64,000 bases of DNA, from NCBI GenBank assembly GCA_963788145.1, contig CAWBFQ010000003.1, forward strand, positions 620,001 through 684,000, in the 5' to 3' direction. The translations under genes were made by a program, and so were the position numbers. This document shows positions 53,942 through 63,268 of this stretch, piece by piece. Below the pieces are notes generated by a model that did not search any database, had not been told where the DNA came from, and saw only the letters and a list, made by a program, of their open reading frames with translations. How positions within the stretch are numbered: position 1 is the first letter of the stretch; every line of letters begins with the position of its first letter. The DNA is from UTCFX2 sp963788145. Its GTDB lineage: Bacteria; Chloroflexota; Anaerolineae; Anaerolineales; UBA4823.

Positions 53942-54511
53942 ATGCCCATTTTTGATCATTTTGATTTGCTCGCGCCAATTTATGACCGCGTAATCAGACC
54001 TATTCAACCCGAAAAACTGCTCTCATTAATCGGTCCACTTGAAAATGAGCGCTTGCTAGATGCAGGAGGTGGAACGGGGAGGATATCACAATACCTGGCA
54101 TCCTATGCAACGTCTGTTGTTATTGCTGACGTTTCTCTGGGAATGTTGAGCCAGGCGATCGAGAAAAACGGATTGGAAGTTGTTTGCTCGCAGACGGAAA
54201 TGCTCCCTTTTGAGGATGAATCGTTTGGGCGAATTACGATGGTGGATGCCTTCCATCATGTGGATGATCAATCTAGAACGTCGGGAGAATTGTGGAGGGT
54301 TCTAAAGAAGGGCGGCAAGTTAGTGATTGAAGAACCCGATATCGATCATTTTGCAGTGAAAATGGTGGCATTGGCTGAAAAAATCGCGCTGATGCGGAGT
54401 CATTTCCTTTCTCCCCAAAAAATCTGCGCATGTTTTGCTTACCCAAATGCTAAAACCTGGATCGAACGCGAAGCGCACAATGCCTGGATCATCGTAGAGA
54501 AGGTTAAATAG
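53942..54511 (+). CDS. Class I SAM-dependent methyltransferase
   Basis: A 189-residue methyltransferase: motif I LLDAGGGTGRIS (residues 39-50), acidic end of strand 2 VVIADVSLGML, motif II/post I PFEDESFGRITMVDAFHHVDD, motif III LKKGGKLVIEEPD. The plan matches UbiE/Methyltransf_11 enzymes. It is shorter than most UbiE proteins. TATAAG lies eight bases before the ATG and no Shine-Dalgarno is seen. Its stop overlaps the convergent VKOR gene by eight bases. Substrate unknown. Confidence 0.85.
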   Translation: MPIFDHFDLLAPIYDRVIRPIQPEKLLSLIGPLENERLLDAGGGTGRISQYLASYATSVVIADVSLGMLSQAIEKNGLEVVCSQTEMLPFEDESFGRITMVDAFHHVDDQSRTSGELWRVLKKGGKLVIEEPDIDHFAVKMVALAEKIALMRSHFLSPQKICACFAYPNAKTWIEREAHNAWIIVEKVK

Positions 54512-55613
54512 GCGCGAATTGTTCTTCTTCATCTTCTTCCAAATCAGGCATGTCAACCTGGATGCGGAGGGCGTTTTTGGCAGGGGCGGTTGAGATCAAC
54601 AAGATCAGGGTCATGATTATGGCGCTGCTAATACACCAGGCGCAGGTGGCTCCGATGACAAATGGCTCCAGAAAGGTCAGGTAAATAGAGAATAATACGC
54701 CGAACCATGCCATACCCCAAATAGAGATGGACAATATGTTGTGATATTTTTCTGGGGTATATATTCTGAGCAGCCAAGCCGCCAGGATGGCAAGATAACC
54801 GATTATTCCCATCAGCCCAATTGGAATTACACCGAACAGGCGCGCGTAGACGCTTTCCTGGACAGAATTACAATTTCCGACCGGTCCGCACACAGCAGTT
54901 GCTCGGGTGACTTCCACGTATGAGAGGTATAATGCAACACCAAAACCAATGATGGCCAAGACCGGCAAAATCCAATCTGGGAAACGGATGAATGGATGAT
55001 CAGGCCCCAATAAGTAGCTTCTCAAGATAATGGTACTGGTGATCAGCATGGCGATCAGGACGATGACCGCGATCGAATTGGCCAGCGGGTCCTGATTGAA
55101 TTTTTGAATAAAACCAAATGTTCTCTGTTCTGCAGCGACTTGCTGACCGCTCGCTACCTGAGAAACTAGGCCTGACGGATCGCCTTGAGCGGCCAGAACC
55201 TGTTCTAACCCGGGAATTTGCGGCCAATTCAATCCTCCTGTGGATAGGTTGGCTTCGATTACCTGGGGGAGAAGTATCTCGATCTCATCGGGTCCTACCA
55301 GGATCTCTGATCCAACAATCAGTGTTGGGACGCCAAGGCGATCATCAGGAATATTGAAGGTTGCGATGGCAGCCCGATACAGGCTTTCGCCAACCGGCTG
55401 AGATATATCCACGCCCACAATATCCAACTTACCCGTATACCGGGCAACGATGGGTGGCAACACTTTCTCCATCGCCACATGGCAACTCGGGCATGTCGGG
55501 GAATAAAACAGGACTGCTCGAATGATGTTTGTATTCGCGGCAGCTAAAACATTTGCGGCCGGCAAGACCAGCAAGAGCATGAAAAAAATCAACTTATGTA
55601 AAGATAACTTCAT
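54504..55613 (-). CDS. Thioredoxin-like/VKOR fusion protein
   Basis: A 369-residue membrane oxidoreductase for disulfide formation outside the cytoplasm. Signal/anchor helix (LIFFMLLLVLPAANVLA), a thioredoxin-like domain with CPSC (VLFYSPTCPSCHVAMEKVLPP), then a five-helix VKOR domain with the loop cysteines CGPVGNCNSV and the active site CAWC. Most bacterial fusions place VKOR first; here the thioredoxin-like part is N-terminal. The start at ATG 55613 has GGAG upstream; the TTG at 55625 is rejected. An acidic tail (DLEEDEEEQFAPI) ends the protein. Nineteen bases downstream of the hydrolase gene on the same strand. Confidence 0.9.
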   Translation of the reverse strand: MKLSLHKLIFFMLLLVLPAANVLAAANTNIIRAVLFYSPTCPSCHVAMEKVLPPIVARYTGKLDIVGVDISQPVGESLYRAAIATFNIPDDRLGVPTLIVGSEILVGPDEIEILLPQVIEANLSTGGLNWPQIPGLEQVLAAQGDPSGLVSQVASGQQVAAEQRTFGFIQKFNQDPLANSIAVIVLIAMLITSTIILRSYLLGPDHPFIRFPDWILPVLAIIGFGVALYLSYVEVTRATAVCGPVGNCNSVQESVYARLFGVIPIGLMGIIGYLAILAAWLLRIYTPEKYHNILSISIWGMAWFGVLFSIYLTFLEPFVIGATCAWCISSAIIMTLILLISTAPAKNALRIQVDMPDLEEDEEEQFAPI

Positions 55614-55632
55614 CTTCTTCTCCAAAAGAATC

Positions 55633-56427
55633 TCATTCCACCAAAAAATCTAAGAGAGCAGCATTAAATAATTCCGGATTTTCGACCGAAGCAGCATGAC
55701 CAGTATTAGCGAGCACGACTTTATTGGCAAAAGGGATGCGCTGGGCCATTGCGGCTTGTTGATCTGGATGCACTGTAGTATCTTGTTCGCCAGTAATCAC
55801 AAGAGTGGGTTGGCGAATTTCCGAAAGGCGGTTCAGAAGGTTAATCCGGGCGAGAGTCAGCATCGCAGATCGGTAGGCGGATGGATTCGATGCCATCACC
55901 TGTTTGATCAATTCTGCTCGCAGAAATGATTGATCCGGATGGGGAAAAACTCGTTTTGCGACAGCTTCCGCCTGCGCCTCCATACCGCGTGTGGACATCA
56001 AGATCACACGTGTTAGAAAATATAGAAAATTCCGAGGCGTAGCAATGTCAAGATGGGCAAAGGTATTTACTAATACTAACCGACTTACCCTATTGGGAGC
56101 ATCCAGCGCAAATTGTAGACAAACTGGGCCGCCCATCGATAATCCGATTGCAATAACAGAGTTGATTTCTAGTAAGGTTATTGTGTCTGAAATTACTTTC
56201 GAGATTGTCTCGATTGATTTCCATTCACCGGAGTAACTTGATTTCCCAAAACCGGGGAGATCGATTGCCAAAACCCGAAAACCTTTTTCCACTAAAGAGG
56301 GGAATTGTAACTGCCACAATTCGCTATTCGCGCCAAGACCATGGATGAGCAGTATGATTGGCTGCGCAACGGGGTTCAAGTCGATGTAATGCAATCGCGT
56401 GTGAGATGGTAGTACAAGATCAGGCAT
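55633..56427 (-). CDS. Alpha/beta hydrolase
   Basis: A 264-residue alpha/beta-fold hydrolase: oxyanion HGLGANSELW, nucleophile elbow GLSMGGP (Ser near 96), acid in VITGEQDTTV, and histidine in NTGHAASVENPE. Similar in plan to BioH/MhpC-type esterases. The frame is open to 56505, but sequence conservation starts at MPDLVLPSHTRLHYID (ATG 56427). Nothing recognised upstream as a Shine-Dalgarno. Substrate unknown. Confidence 0.85.
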   Translation of the reverse strand: MPDLVLPSHTRLHYIDLNPVAQPIILLIHGLGANSELWQLQFPSLVEKGFRVLAIDLPGFGKSSYSGEWKSIETISKVISDTITLLEINSVIAIGLSMGGPVCLQFALDAPNRVSRLVLVNTFAHLDIATPRNFLYFLTRVILMSTRGMEAQAEAVAKRVFPHPDQSFLRAELIKQVMASNPSAYRSAMLTLARINLLNRLSEIRQPTLVITGEQDTTVHPDQQAAMAQRIPFANKVVLANTGHAASVENPELFNAALLDFLVE

Positions 56428-56469
56428 GGATGGGATGTGAGATGACCGGTAAAGACAATAAACAAAGCT

Positions 56470-56497
56470 AGAACCACCTCTTTGATGAGGTGGTTCT
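56470..56497 (-). terminator. Hairpin between tatA and the hydrolase gene
   Basis: Perfect 11-bp stem AGAACCACCTC / GAGGTGGTTCT with a six-base loop, 23 bases past the tatA stop. T content after the stem is modest on either strand. Confidence 0.5.
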
Positions 56498-56520
56498 AAA
56501 ATCAATATTGAAAGATTATC

Positions 56521-56712
56521 TTAAGATTTGTCCGTCTGATCCGCTTCTTTTTCTTCAGTTTTTTCTTTTTTGTCTTCTGGGTCCTGAAGACCAGACTTAA
56601 AGGCGCGGATTCCACTGCCCATTTCCCCGGCTATCTTTGAGATACGACCGACACCGAATAATACAATTACAATCACCAGGATGATGATTAGTTCAGTTGG
56701 ACCGAAGTTCAT
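56521..56712 (-). CDS. tatA: Sec-independent translocase subunit TatA
   Basis: A 63-residue pore-forming subunit of the twin-arginine translocase: MNFGPTELIIILVIVIVLFGVGRISKIAGEMG, the typical short helix, FG hinge and amphipathic helix (GSGIRAFKSGLQD), followed by a Lys/Glu-rich tail. GGAG seven bases upstream places the start at 56712. TatC is not in the window, so it must be elsewhere. Divergent from trmFO. Confidence 0.92.
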   Translation of the reverse strand: MNFGPTELIIILVIVIVLFGVGRISKIAGEMGSGIRAFKSGLQDPEDKKEKTEEKEADQTDKS

Positions 56713-56847
56713 TTCAGATCTCCACTTTTCTTCTTTTCGATAGAATAGACCCGAACAAGCGCCGGGTGGTGATTTCAAGTATCTAACCAGGGATACCTGA
56801 ACTCTAACAGAATTATACTACTGTTTCTTGGTACAATTGAAAAAGTG

Positions 56848-58245
56848 ATGTCTCAATTATTTGTCGTTGGTGGTGGTTTGGCGGGATGTGAAGCTGCCTG
56901 GCAGGCAGCGGAAAACGGGATTGATGTTACGTTATTTGAAATGCGTCCAGGTGTTCGGACTGGGGCGCATCGGGGGGATATGTTAGCCGAGTTGGTTTGC
57001 TCAAACTCGTTAGGTTCAAAACTAAGCGACCGAGGAGCAGGGTTATTGAGGGAGGAAATGAGTCGGATGGGGTCATTACTGGTGCGCTGCGCAGAGGAGA
57101 CCGCTTTGCCAGCTGGATCGGCTCTTGCTGTAGACCGGGATAATTTTTCCAGGCGTGTAACGGAGGAAATCAGCCAACATCGACGAATACGGTTGGTACG
57201 TGAAGAAGCGACAGAAATACCCAATTTGACCACTATTATCGCTTCTGGTCCGCTCACATCGATTAAGTTGTCAGAGGCTATAGGGCGGTTGACCGGGCAG
57301 AACCATCTGTATTTTTATGATGCCATAGCACCGGTAGTGACTAGCGAGTTGATCGATATGCGCTTCGCTTTCAGAGCTTCAAGGTATGGTCGTGGAGAGT
57401 ATGAAAATGGAGACTATATCAACTGTCCACTATCACGTCAGCAGTATGAAGTGTTTGTGGACGAACTGTTACAGGCCGATAGATTCGAGTTGCGGGAATT
57501 CGAAAAGGAAATTAAACACGGGGTGCGAGCAGGGGCGGAGCGTTTTTTTGAAGGCTGTTTACCGATTGAAATTCAGGTGCAACGCGGGCGAGACGCGCTT
57601 TCGTACGGTCCGATGAGGCCGATTGGATTGATGAACCCTAGCACCGGACATAGACCGTATGCTGTATTGCAGCTGCGCCAGGATAACCAGGCTGGCACAC
57701 TTTATAACCTTGTCGGTTTTCAGACCAATCTGAAGATTACTGAACAGCGACGGATTTTTCGGATGATCCCTGGGCTTGAAAATGCGAATTTTGCTCGTTA
57801 TGGCCAAATGCACAGAAATACATTTATTTTTTCACCTGCACTCCTATACCCGACTCTGCAGTATCGTAACAGGGAAACCCTGTTTTTTGCGGGACAAATT
57901 ATTGGCGTGGAAGGTTATTTGGGGAATATAGCGACCGGTTATCTAGCAGGGTTGAATGCAAGTCGGTTTCTGCAAAGAGAAGAATTGATTGAACTACCAG
58001 CGACAACGATGTTAGGGGCGTTATGCCGCTATATCACAAGCGCCAGCGAACAAGATTTCCAACCGATGAAAGCAAATTTCGGGATAATGCCTGCGTTAGA
58101 GAATAGCAGCTTGAAAGGCAGAAGAGAACGGGCGCGGGCGCATTCTGAAAGAGCGCTAAAAGATTTGGATGAAGTGCTCGATAGGATTGCGCATAGCCAT
58201 ATAGACAATCAACAAGAATCATCAAATCTTTCCCACCAGCAATAA
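56848..58245 (+). CDS. trmFO: Folate-dependent tRNA U54 methyltransferase TrmFO
   Basis: FAD/folate-dependent enzyme making m5U54 in the tRNA T loop, 465 residues, normal length. The FAD-binding motif VVGGGLAGCEAAW is at residues 5-17. The conserved ETALPAGSALAVDRDNFS, LVCSNSLGSKL and GPMRPIGLMNPSTGHRPYAVLQLRQDN stretches are present, as is QIIGVEGYLGNIATGYLAGLNASRF. A GTG at 56845 is three bases upstream; ATG 56848 is used. TACAAT lies ten bases before it with no Shine-Dalgarno. The histidine kinase follows after 22 bases. Confidence 0.95.
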   Translation: MSQLFVVGGGLAGCEAAWQAAENGIDVTLFEMRPGVRTGAHRGDMLAELVCSNSLGSKLSDRGAGLLREEMSRMGSLLVRCAEETALPAGSALAVDRDNFSRRVTEEISQHRRIRLVREEATEIPNLTTIIASGPLTSIKLSEAIGRLTGQNHLYFYDAIAPVVTSELIDMRFAFRASRYGRGEYENGDYINCPLSRQQYEVFVDELLQADRFELREFEKEIKHGVRAGAERFFEGCLPIEIQVQRGRDALSYGPMRPIGLMNPSTGHRPYAVLQLRQDNQAGTLYNLVGFQTNLKITEQRRIFRMIPGLENANFARYGQMHRNTFIFSPALLYPTLQYRNRETLFFAGQIIGVEGYLGNIATGYLAGLNASRFLQREELIELPATTMLGALCRYITSASEQDFQPMKANFGIMPALENSSLKGRRERARAHSERALKDLDEVLDRIAHSHIDNQQESSNLSHQQ

Positions 58246-58267
58246 AAAAGAAGTACAATATTCCAAG

Positions 58268-59503
58268 ATGAAGGTACAAGAGGCGCTAGAGAAAATTCAA
58301 CGACCGTGGTTAAGTCGGATATCGAGGAGCCTGGCGCAAGGCGAAGAGGTCCGCGAGGATTTTGAGTCCTTGCTGCGCAAATTCTTTCAGTTATTAATCC
58401 AGTCTGTGAATACGGGAAACTCGTCCTGGATGGATGATTTGTTGAAGGATTGGGTGTCTGCCAGAACCCAGACCGACCTTGAATCGCACGATACCAGCTT
58501 ACCGGCAATACTAAATCAAATTTATTGGATAACTTTTGAGACAGGTCGAGAGAACCTTACCGAGCGCGATGCACTAGCTCTGCAAGAGTCAATTATGCCA
58601 GTTTTTTTGCATTCATTTGAGTATGCAGTTCATCTAGAAATGAATTCTAATATTCAGCATATTTCTCAAGAACTTGAAGAAGCAAATAACAATTTGCAAC
58701 GCCTGGATAAAAGCAAATCCGATTTTATTGCAATCGCTGCTCATGAATTGAAAACTCCGCTGACTTTGATCGATGGTTATGCTGCTATGCTGCGTGATAT
58801 TGTTGGAAGGAAAATAGAAGCCGATCAAGTTGATTTACTACTCAGAGGCATCGATACTGGTACAAGACGATTAAGAGAAATCATCGATGATATGATTGAT
58901 GTATCTTTAATTGATAACGATTTGCTATCGCTAAATTTTCAACCTTTATGGATGGCTAATTTAATCAGCTCTTGTAAAAGTGAATTCAACGAAGTCATTA
59001 GTGAGCGAGGCTTGGAATTTGAGATTGAACGATTCGAAGGCAGCGAGGAAATGATATTTGGCGACGTGGCTAGATTATTTCAAGCCTTTCGAAACCTGAT
59101 TTCAAACGCAATCAAGTTTACTCCGGATGGTGGAAGGATACATGTTGGAGGAAGAAAACTACCGGGTTTTTTGGAAATTATTGTCAGTGACACTGGAATA
59201 GGAATTGATCTGGATGATCATGCGCTGATATTTGAGAAATTTGGACAACTTGGCAAAGTCTCATTGCATTCTAGCGGTAAGACAAAATTCAAGGGAGGCG
59301 GAGCCGGATTGGGATTATCGATAACCAAAGGAATTGTTGAAGCGCATGGAGGCTCAATCTGGGTGGAATCGCCTGGATATGATGAGATCCTTTGTCCCGG
59401 CTCAACTTTTCACGTTTTATTGCCGGTCTTAAGTACTCCACCAAATCCTAAATTTACCAATCTGTATTTTCCTGTATCAAATGAAAATAGAGAAGATGGC
59501 TAA
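58268..59503 (+). CDS. Soluble sensor histidine kinase
   Basis: A 411-residue cytoplasmic kinase. The N-terminal ~135 residues are helical and of no recognised domain (no membrane helix). Then a short coiled coil (ELEEANNNLQRLDKSKSDF), HisKA with H box AIAAHELKTPLTLIDGY, and HATPase with N box FRNLISNAIKFTPDGG, DTGIGIDLDD and GGAGLGLSITKG. TACAAT ends eight bases before the ATG. Its stop overlaps the hflX start by eight bases. No response regulator is adjacent, but two lie 3-5 kb further on. Confidence 0.9.
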   Translation: MKVQEALEKIQRPWLSRISRSLAQGEEVREDFESLLRKFFQLLIQSVNTGNSSWMDDLLKDWVSARTQTDLESHDTSLPAILNQIYWITFETGRENLTERDALALQESIMPVFLHSFEYAVHLEMNSNIQHISQELEEANNNLQRLDKSKSDFIAIAAHELKTPLTLIDGYAAMLRDIVGRKIEADQVDLLLRGIDTGTRRLREIIDDMIDVSLIDNDLLSLNFQPLWMANLISSCKSEFNEVISERGLEFEIERFEGSEEMIFGDVARLFQAFRNLISNAIKFTPDGGRIHVGGRKLPGFLEIIVSDTGIGIDLDDHALIFEKFGQLGKVSLHSSGKTKFKGGGAGLGLSITKGIVEAHGGSIWVESPGYDEILCPGSTFHVLLPVLSTPPNPKFTNLYFPVSNENREDG

Positions 59504-60860
59504 GAGAGAACCTGAATTTACTGAACAACCAAGAGAGCGAGCTTTTCTGGTCGGGGTAGATATTTATGGACGGAGAGAATTGCTTTCGATGTCCGATTCG
59601 TTGCTTGAGTTAGCACTTCTGGCGGATACTGCTGGCCTGGAAGTAGTTGGTGAATCAACTCAAAAACTCAATCACCCCAATGCGAAATCTTATATCGGAC
59701 CGGGTAAAGTTGAGGAAGTGAACGCATTGGCTGAAGAATATCAAGCCGATGTAATTCTTTTCGATGATGAATTGTCTTCGCGCCACCTGCGTGAGTTAGA
59801 AAAAATATTTGGAGAGTCGGTCCGCATTCTGGATCGGACTGCTTTGATTCTGGATATCTTTGCTCAACATGCGAATACGCGCGAAGGGGCGATGCAGGTT
59901 GAGCTTGCCCAGTATGAATACAGGCTGCCCAGGTTAACGAGGGCTTGGACTCACCTGGCGCGACAGGCTGGCGGTGGAGGCGGACGAGCTGGGGGTGTTG
60001 GGGGGGTGGGTCTGCGAGGCCCAGGTGAAACACAGCTGGAAGTTGACCGACGGGAAATTCGGCGCAGGATCGATCATCTGAAAGTGGAATTGGAGAAGGT
60101 ACGTACGCATCGTCAGCAGTATCGAGCGAGACGAAACCGATCACGCATTCCATTGGTGACATTGGTAGGATACACCAATGCTGGAAAATCGACTTTGCTG
60201 AACAGACTGGCTGGTGCGGATGTGTATGTTGCGGATCAACTATTTGCTACACTAGATCCTACAACAAGGCGGGTTGAGTTGGCTGGTGGACGTCTGGCGT
60301 TGTTCACAGATACGGTTGGATTTATTCAAAAATTACCGATGGAACTGGTAGCCGCATTCCGCGCAACGCTAGAAGAGATCTCGGAGGCGGATTTGCTTCT
60401 CCACGTGGTAGATATTACCCATCCGAACTCTATGGCGCAAGCTGAGTTGGTGCACCAAACCCTGGCAGAAATTGGAGCCGCTCATATTCCGGTTTTAACG
60501 ATTTTAAATAAAGTGGACCAACTGGCTGAACCAGAGAGGGCAATGCACACCTTGGAAGATTTCCCTAATGCGATCGCGATTTCAGCGATTACAGGATTTG
60601 GGATTCCGGAGCTTGTTAATGCCGTCACAGAAAGACTATATGAGACGTTCAATTCTGTTGTGGTTAAGCTGCCTTATCAACAAGGGAGCTTGATCTCGAT
60701 GTTTCACGAACTCGGTCAGGTGGAAAGAGTGGAGCATCTGCGCGGTGGAGTGGTTATTCAAGGAAAATTACCAGGCCGGTTGTTAGCCCGCTTTCAACCG
60801 TTCTTCGTCAAAAGTGATCATCGGGGCGAAAAAAATGATCCTGTGAATGAGCAAACATAA
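59496..60860 (+). CDS. hflX: Ribosome-associated GTPase HflX
   Basis: A 454-residue GTPase that rescues and recycles stalled ribosomes in other bacteria. The N-terminal HflX domain has HPNAKSYIGPGKVEEVNALAEE and LILDIFAQHANTREGAMQVELAQYEYRLPRL, followed by the glycine-rich RQAGGGGGRAGGVGGVGLRGPGETQLEVDRR, the coiled coil, and the G domain (GYTNAGKST, DTVGFIQKLP, NKVD). The start at ATG 59496 with AGAGAAG upstream is preferred to the ATG at 59481. Overlaps the histidine kinase by eight bases. Confidence 0.95.
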   Translation: MAKREPEFTEQPRERAFLVGVDIYGRRELLSMSDSLLELALLADTAGLEVVGESTQKLNHPNAKSYIGPGKVEEVNALAEEYQADVILFDDELSSRHLRELEKIFGESVRILDRTALILDIFAQHANTREGAMQVELAQYEYRLPRLTRAWTHLARQAGGGGGRAGGVGGVGLRGPGETQLEVDRREIRRRIDHLKVELEKVRTHRQQYRARRNRSRIPLVTLVGYTNAGKSTLLNRLAGADVYVADQLFATLDPTTRRVELAGGRLALFTDTVGFIQKLPMELVAAFRATLEEISEADLLLHVVDITHPNSMAQAELVHQTLAEIGAAHIPVLTILNKVDQLAEPERAMHTLEDFPNAIAISAITGFGIPELVNAVTERLYETFNSVVVKLPYQQGSLISMFHELGQVERVEHLRGGVVIQGKLPGRLLARFQPFFVKSDHRGEKNDPVNEQT

Positions 60861-60901
60861 CGGAACCTGTAATTTCCTTAACTGAATGGACGGAGGCGCT
60901 C

Positions 60902-61114
60902 ATGGGGCAAAATCTGAATAAATTCGTTGACAGACTATCCGAGTTTTTTGCGGCCAGGAAGGGATTGATGATATTGATCGGGATCGGGTTGGTATTGGTA
61001 AATGGTGCGCTTCAGTTTTTTCCTCAATTGGGTTGGGTGGTGAGCAGCAACTTGTTCTTGCATCTGGGCGTGGTCATTTCACTGATTGGTATTTTGCTTG
61101 CCTGGGCGCTATAA
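60902..61114 (+). CDS. Small two-span membrane protein
   Basis: Seventy residues; GGAGG five bases before ATG 60902. A short amphipathic start (QNLNKFVDRLSEFFAARKG) is followed by two hydrophobic helices (LMILIGIGLVLVNGALQFF and LFLHLGVVISLIGILLAWAL). It sits between hflX and a GAF histidine kinase. The Shine-Dalgarno and helices support a real gene. No family recognised. Confidence 0.7.
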   Translation: MGQNLNKFVDRLSEFFAARKGLMILIGIGLVLVNGALQFFPQLGWVVSSNLFLHLGVVISLIGILLAWAL

Positions 61115-61134
61115 TTTAGATCGGTTGAATCTGG

Positions 61135-62412
61135 ATGGATGAGACGTTTCAAACACAGCTCACTTCAGAACAACTGGCAAAACGGCTACAGGAAAGCCAG
61201 ACATTATTTGAAATCAGCCAGATATTGGCTGGCACGATTGATCTGCCGACAACGCTCGGTCAGATCGGTCAGGCGGCTACAGCATTAATCAAAACTGCTG
61301 ATCGGACTACGCTCCATCTGCTTAATGAGACTCAAAGTCGGCTTGAACCGGTGGCGGTTTCGGGTTCAGTGGAGAAGGTTTCAACCAACAAGCTGAATTT
61401 CAAACCTGGAGAGGGCATCGCCGGTCTGGTTATAGCGACTGGTAAACCGATCCTGGTATCGGATGTGCAGAAAGATGCGCGGTACATTCCATTACAAAAC
61501 GAGCAGACCACTGTTCGTTCCTTATTGGTTGTCCCGGTAAAAACAGATATCAAAAACCTTGGCACACTGAGCGTGCAAAGCCCAAGATCAGGGGCTTTTA
61601 ACGATGATGATGAACGTTTGTTAACCATTTTAGGGGTGCAGGCTGCAGTAGCCATTGAAAAAGCCAAGCTAACCTCGGATTTGCAGGATGCGCTTGCTCA
61701 TGAGAAAGCTTTCCGAACACAACTTGTGCAGGCGGAGAAACTGGCTGCACTGGGCAGGATCGTAGCTTCGGTAGCGCATGAATTAAATAATCCATTACAG
61801 GCGATCCAAAACGCCCTTTATCTGATCCAAATGGAAGAAACCCTTTCCAGCCAGACTCGCGAAGACCTGAAGACAGTGTTAGCAGAAACGGAACGAATGG
61901 CTAGCTTGATTGCGCGTCTTCGTGAAATCTACAGGCCGGTCGTTGATGAAGATTTTCGGGTGGAGTCGCTTAATTTGTTAATATTGGAAGTACAGGCTTT
62001 GATCAATACTCATCTGCGGCACAGCGGGGTTATTTTTGAATTCACACCCGACCATGAACTGCCAGCTATCCCAATGATTCGGGATCAGATGAAACAGGTG
62101 ATCATAAATATTTGTTTGAATGCCGTTGAAGCAATGCCAGAAGGAGGCATTTTGGAAGTAAAAACATTTCATCGATCGGAGGGTCGTGAAATTGAATTGG
62201 TGATCTCTGATTCGGGGGAAAGCATCAGCCCGCACATCCTACCGTATATTTTTGACCCGTTTGTAACAACTAAGGATGGTGGGACCGGGCTGGGGTTAGC
62301 AATCTCTTATGATATTGTTCAGCGGCACCACGGGAGGATTAATGTTGCCAGCGACCCTGAAGTTGGGACAATGTTCCAAATTTACTTACCATCAAAACTG
62401 CAACTTGTGTGA
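61135..62412 (+). CDS. GAF-domain sensor histidine kinase
   Basis: A 425-residue soluble kinase: GAF domain (about 30-180: LFEISQILAGTIDLPTTLGQIGQAATAL, FKPGEGIAGLVIATGKPILVSDVQKDARY), a short coiled coil, HisKA with ASVAHELNNPLQAIQNALYLIQ, and HATPase with ICLNAVEAMPEGG and GGTGLGLAISYDIVQRHHG. The NtrB-like H box (HELNNPL) and lack of membrane segments suggest that it reads a cytoplasmic cue through GAF. TATAAT 19 bases upstream overlaps the stop of the previous gene. The response regulator at 62459 is its likely partner. Confidence 0.92.
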   Translation: MDETFQTQLTSEQLAKRLQESQTLFEISQILAGTIDLPTTLGQIGQAATALIKTADRTTLHLLNETQSRLEPVAVSGSVEKVSTNKLNFKPGEGIAGLVIATGKPILVSDVQKDARYIPLQNEQTTVRSLLVVPVKTDIKNLGTLSVQSPRSGAFNDDDERLLTILGVQAAVAIEKAKLTSDLQDALAHEKAFRTQLVQAEKLAALGRIVASVAHELNNPLQAIQNALYLIQMEETLSSQTREDLKTVLAETERMASLIARLREIYRPVVDEDFRVESLNLLILEVQALINTHLRHSGVIFEFTPDHELPAIPMIRDQMKQVIINICLNAVEAMPEGGILEVKTFHRSEGREIELVISDSGESISPHILPYIFDPFVTTKDGGTGLGLAISYDIVQRHHGRINVASDPEVGTMFQIYLPSKLQLV

Positions 62413-62458
62413 TGGACCCGGGTATTCAAATTCTCTCTGCTACTTTCCGCATTGACCG

Positions 62459-63268
62459 ATGAAGATGGACCAGGCAGGACATGTCTTAATAGTTGATGAT
62501 GAAATCAGCCTACGAAGCACTTTAAAGAGGATATTGGAGCATGCAGGTTGCCAGACAACCGATGTCGTGAATGGATATGAAGCAACTGCGATGCTTGCTC
62601 GTTACCCATTTGATCTGGTGATTCTGGATATTCATTTGCCAGACAGAGATGGGGTACAGGTGTTAGGTGAAATTCGCGCTCAGCGCCCAAGGCTGCCTGT
62701 CATCATGCTCACCGGCTATGGTTCACTCGAGTCCGCTGTCGAATCAATGCGGATGGGCGCGGTGGATTACTTGCAGAAACCAATCGATCCGGAAATTTTG
62801 GCCGCGAGAGTAAGAATGATTTTGGCTGAACAACAGCTTGAAAAACGGAAAGATGAGATCCGCTCGCAAATTTCCATTTTGGAAAGCGAACTGCAAGAAC
62901 TGGAGTTGGCGAGTGGTGACAGCGGAAATATCGTAAGACCTTTGCGAACTGTCTCGGAGCGCTTCTTCAAGCTTGGCAATCTTGTTTTGGATCTTCAAGC
63001 TCGGCGAGCAACGATTAAGGATCGGGTTCTGAATATACCATCTGCTTCTTTCAGCTATCTAGTGGTGCTGGCTAAATATTCACCTAAAGTTGTCGAATAT
63101 CGGAATTTAGTGAACGAAGCACAAGATTATCAAGTCGAGAGCTTGGAAGCGCGTGAATTGGCAAAATGGCATGTGCATGTATTGCGAAACGCGATTGAGG
63201 ATGATCCACAAAATCCACGTTATCTGATCAATATCCGTGGACAGGGATATCGGCTTATATTCGAATAA
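62459..63268 (+). CDS. Response regulator with OmpR-type C-terminal domain
   Basis: A 269-residue protein: receiver domain (HVLIVDDEISLRSTLKRIL; phosphoacceptor Asp in LVILDIHLPDRDG; MLTGYGSLESAVESMRMGAVDYLQKP), a Gln/Glu-rich coiled-coil linker (about 120-155), then a winged-helix with RYLINIRGQGYRLIFE as in OmpR/PhoB. The linker is longer than in OmpR proteins. The upstream GAF kinase lies 46 bases away. Confidence 0.92.
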   Translation: MKMDQAGHVLIVDDEISLRSTLKRILEHAGCQTTDVVNGYEATAMLARYPFDLVILDIHLPDRDGVQVLGEIRAQRPRLPVIMLTGYGSLESAVESMRMGAVDYLQKPIDPEILAARVRMILAEQQLEKRKDEIRSQISILESELQELELASGDSGNIVRPLRTVSERFFKLGNLVLDLQARRATIKDRVLNIPSASFSYLVVLAKYSPKVVEYRNLVNEAQDYQVESLEARELAKWHVHVLRNAIEDDPQNPRYLINIRGQGYRLIFE

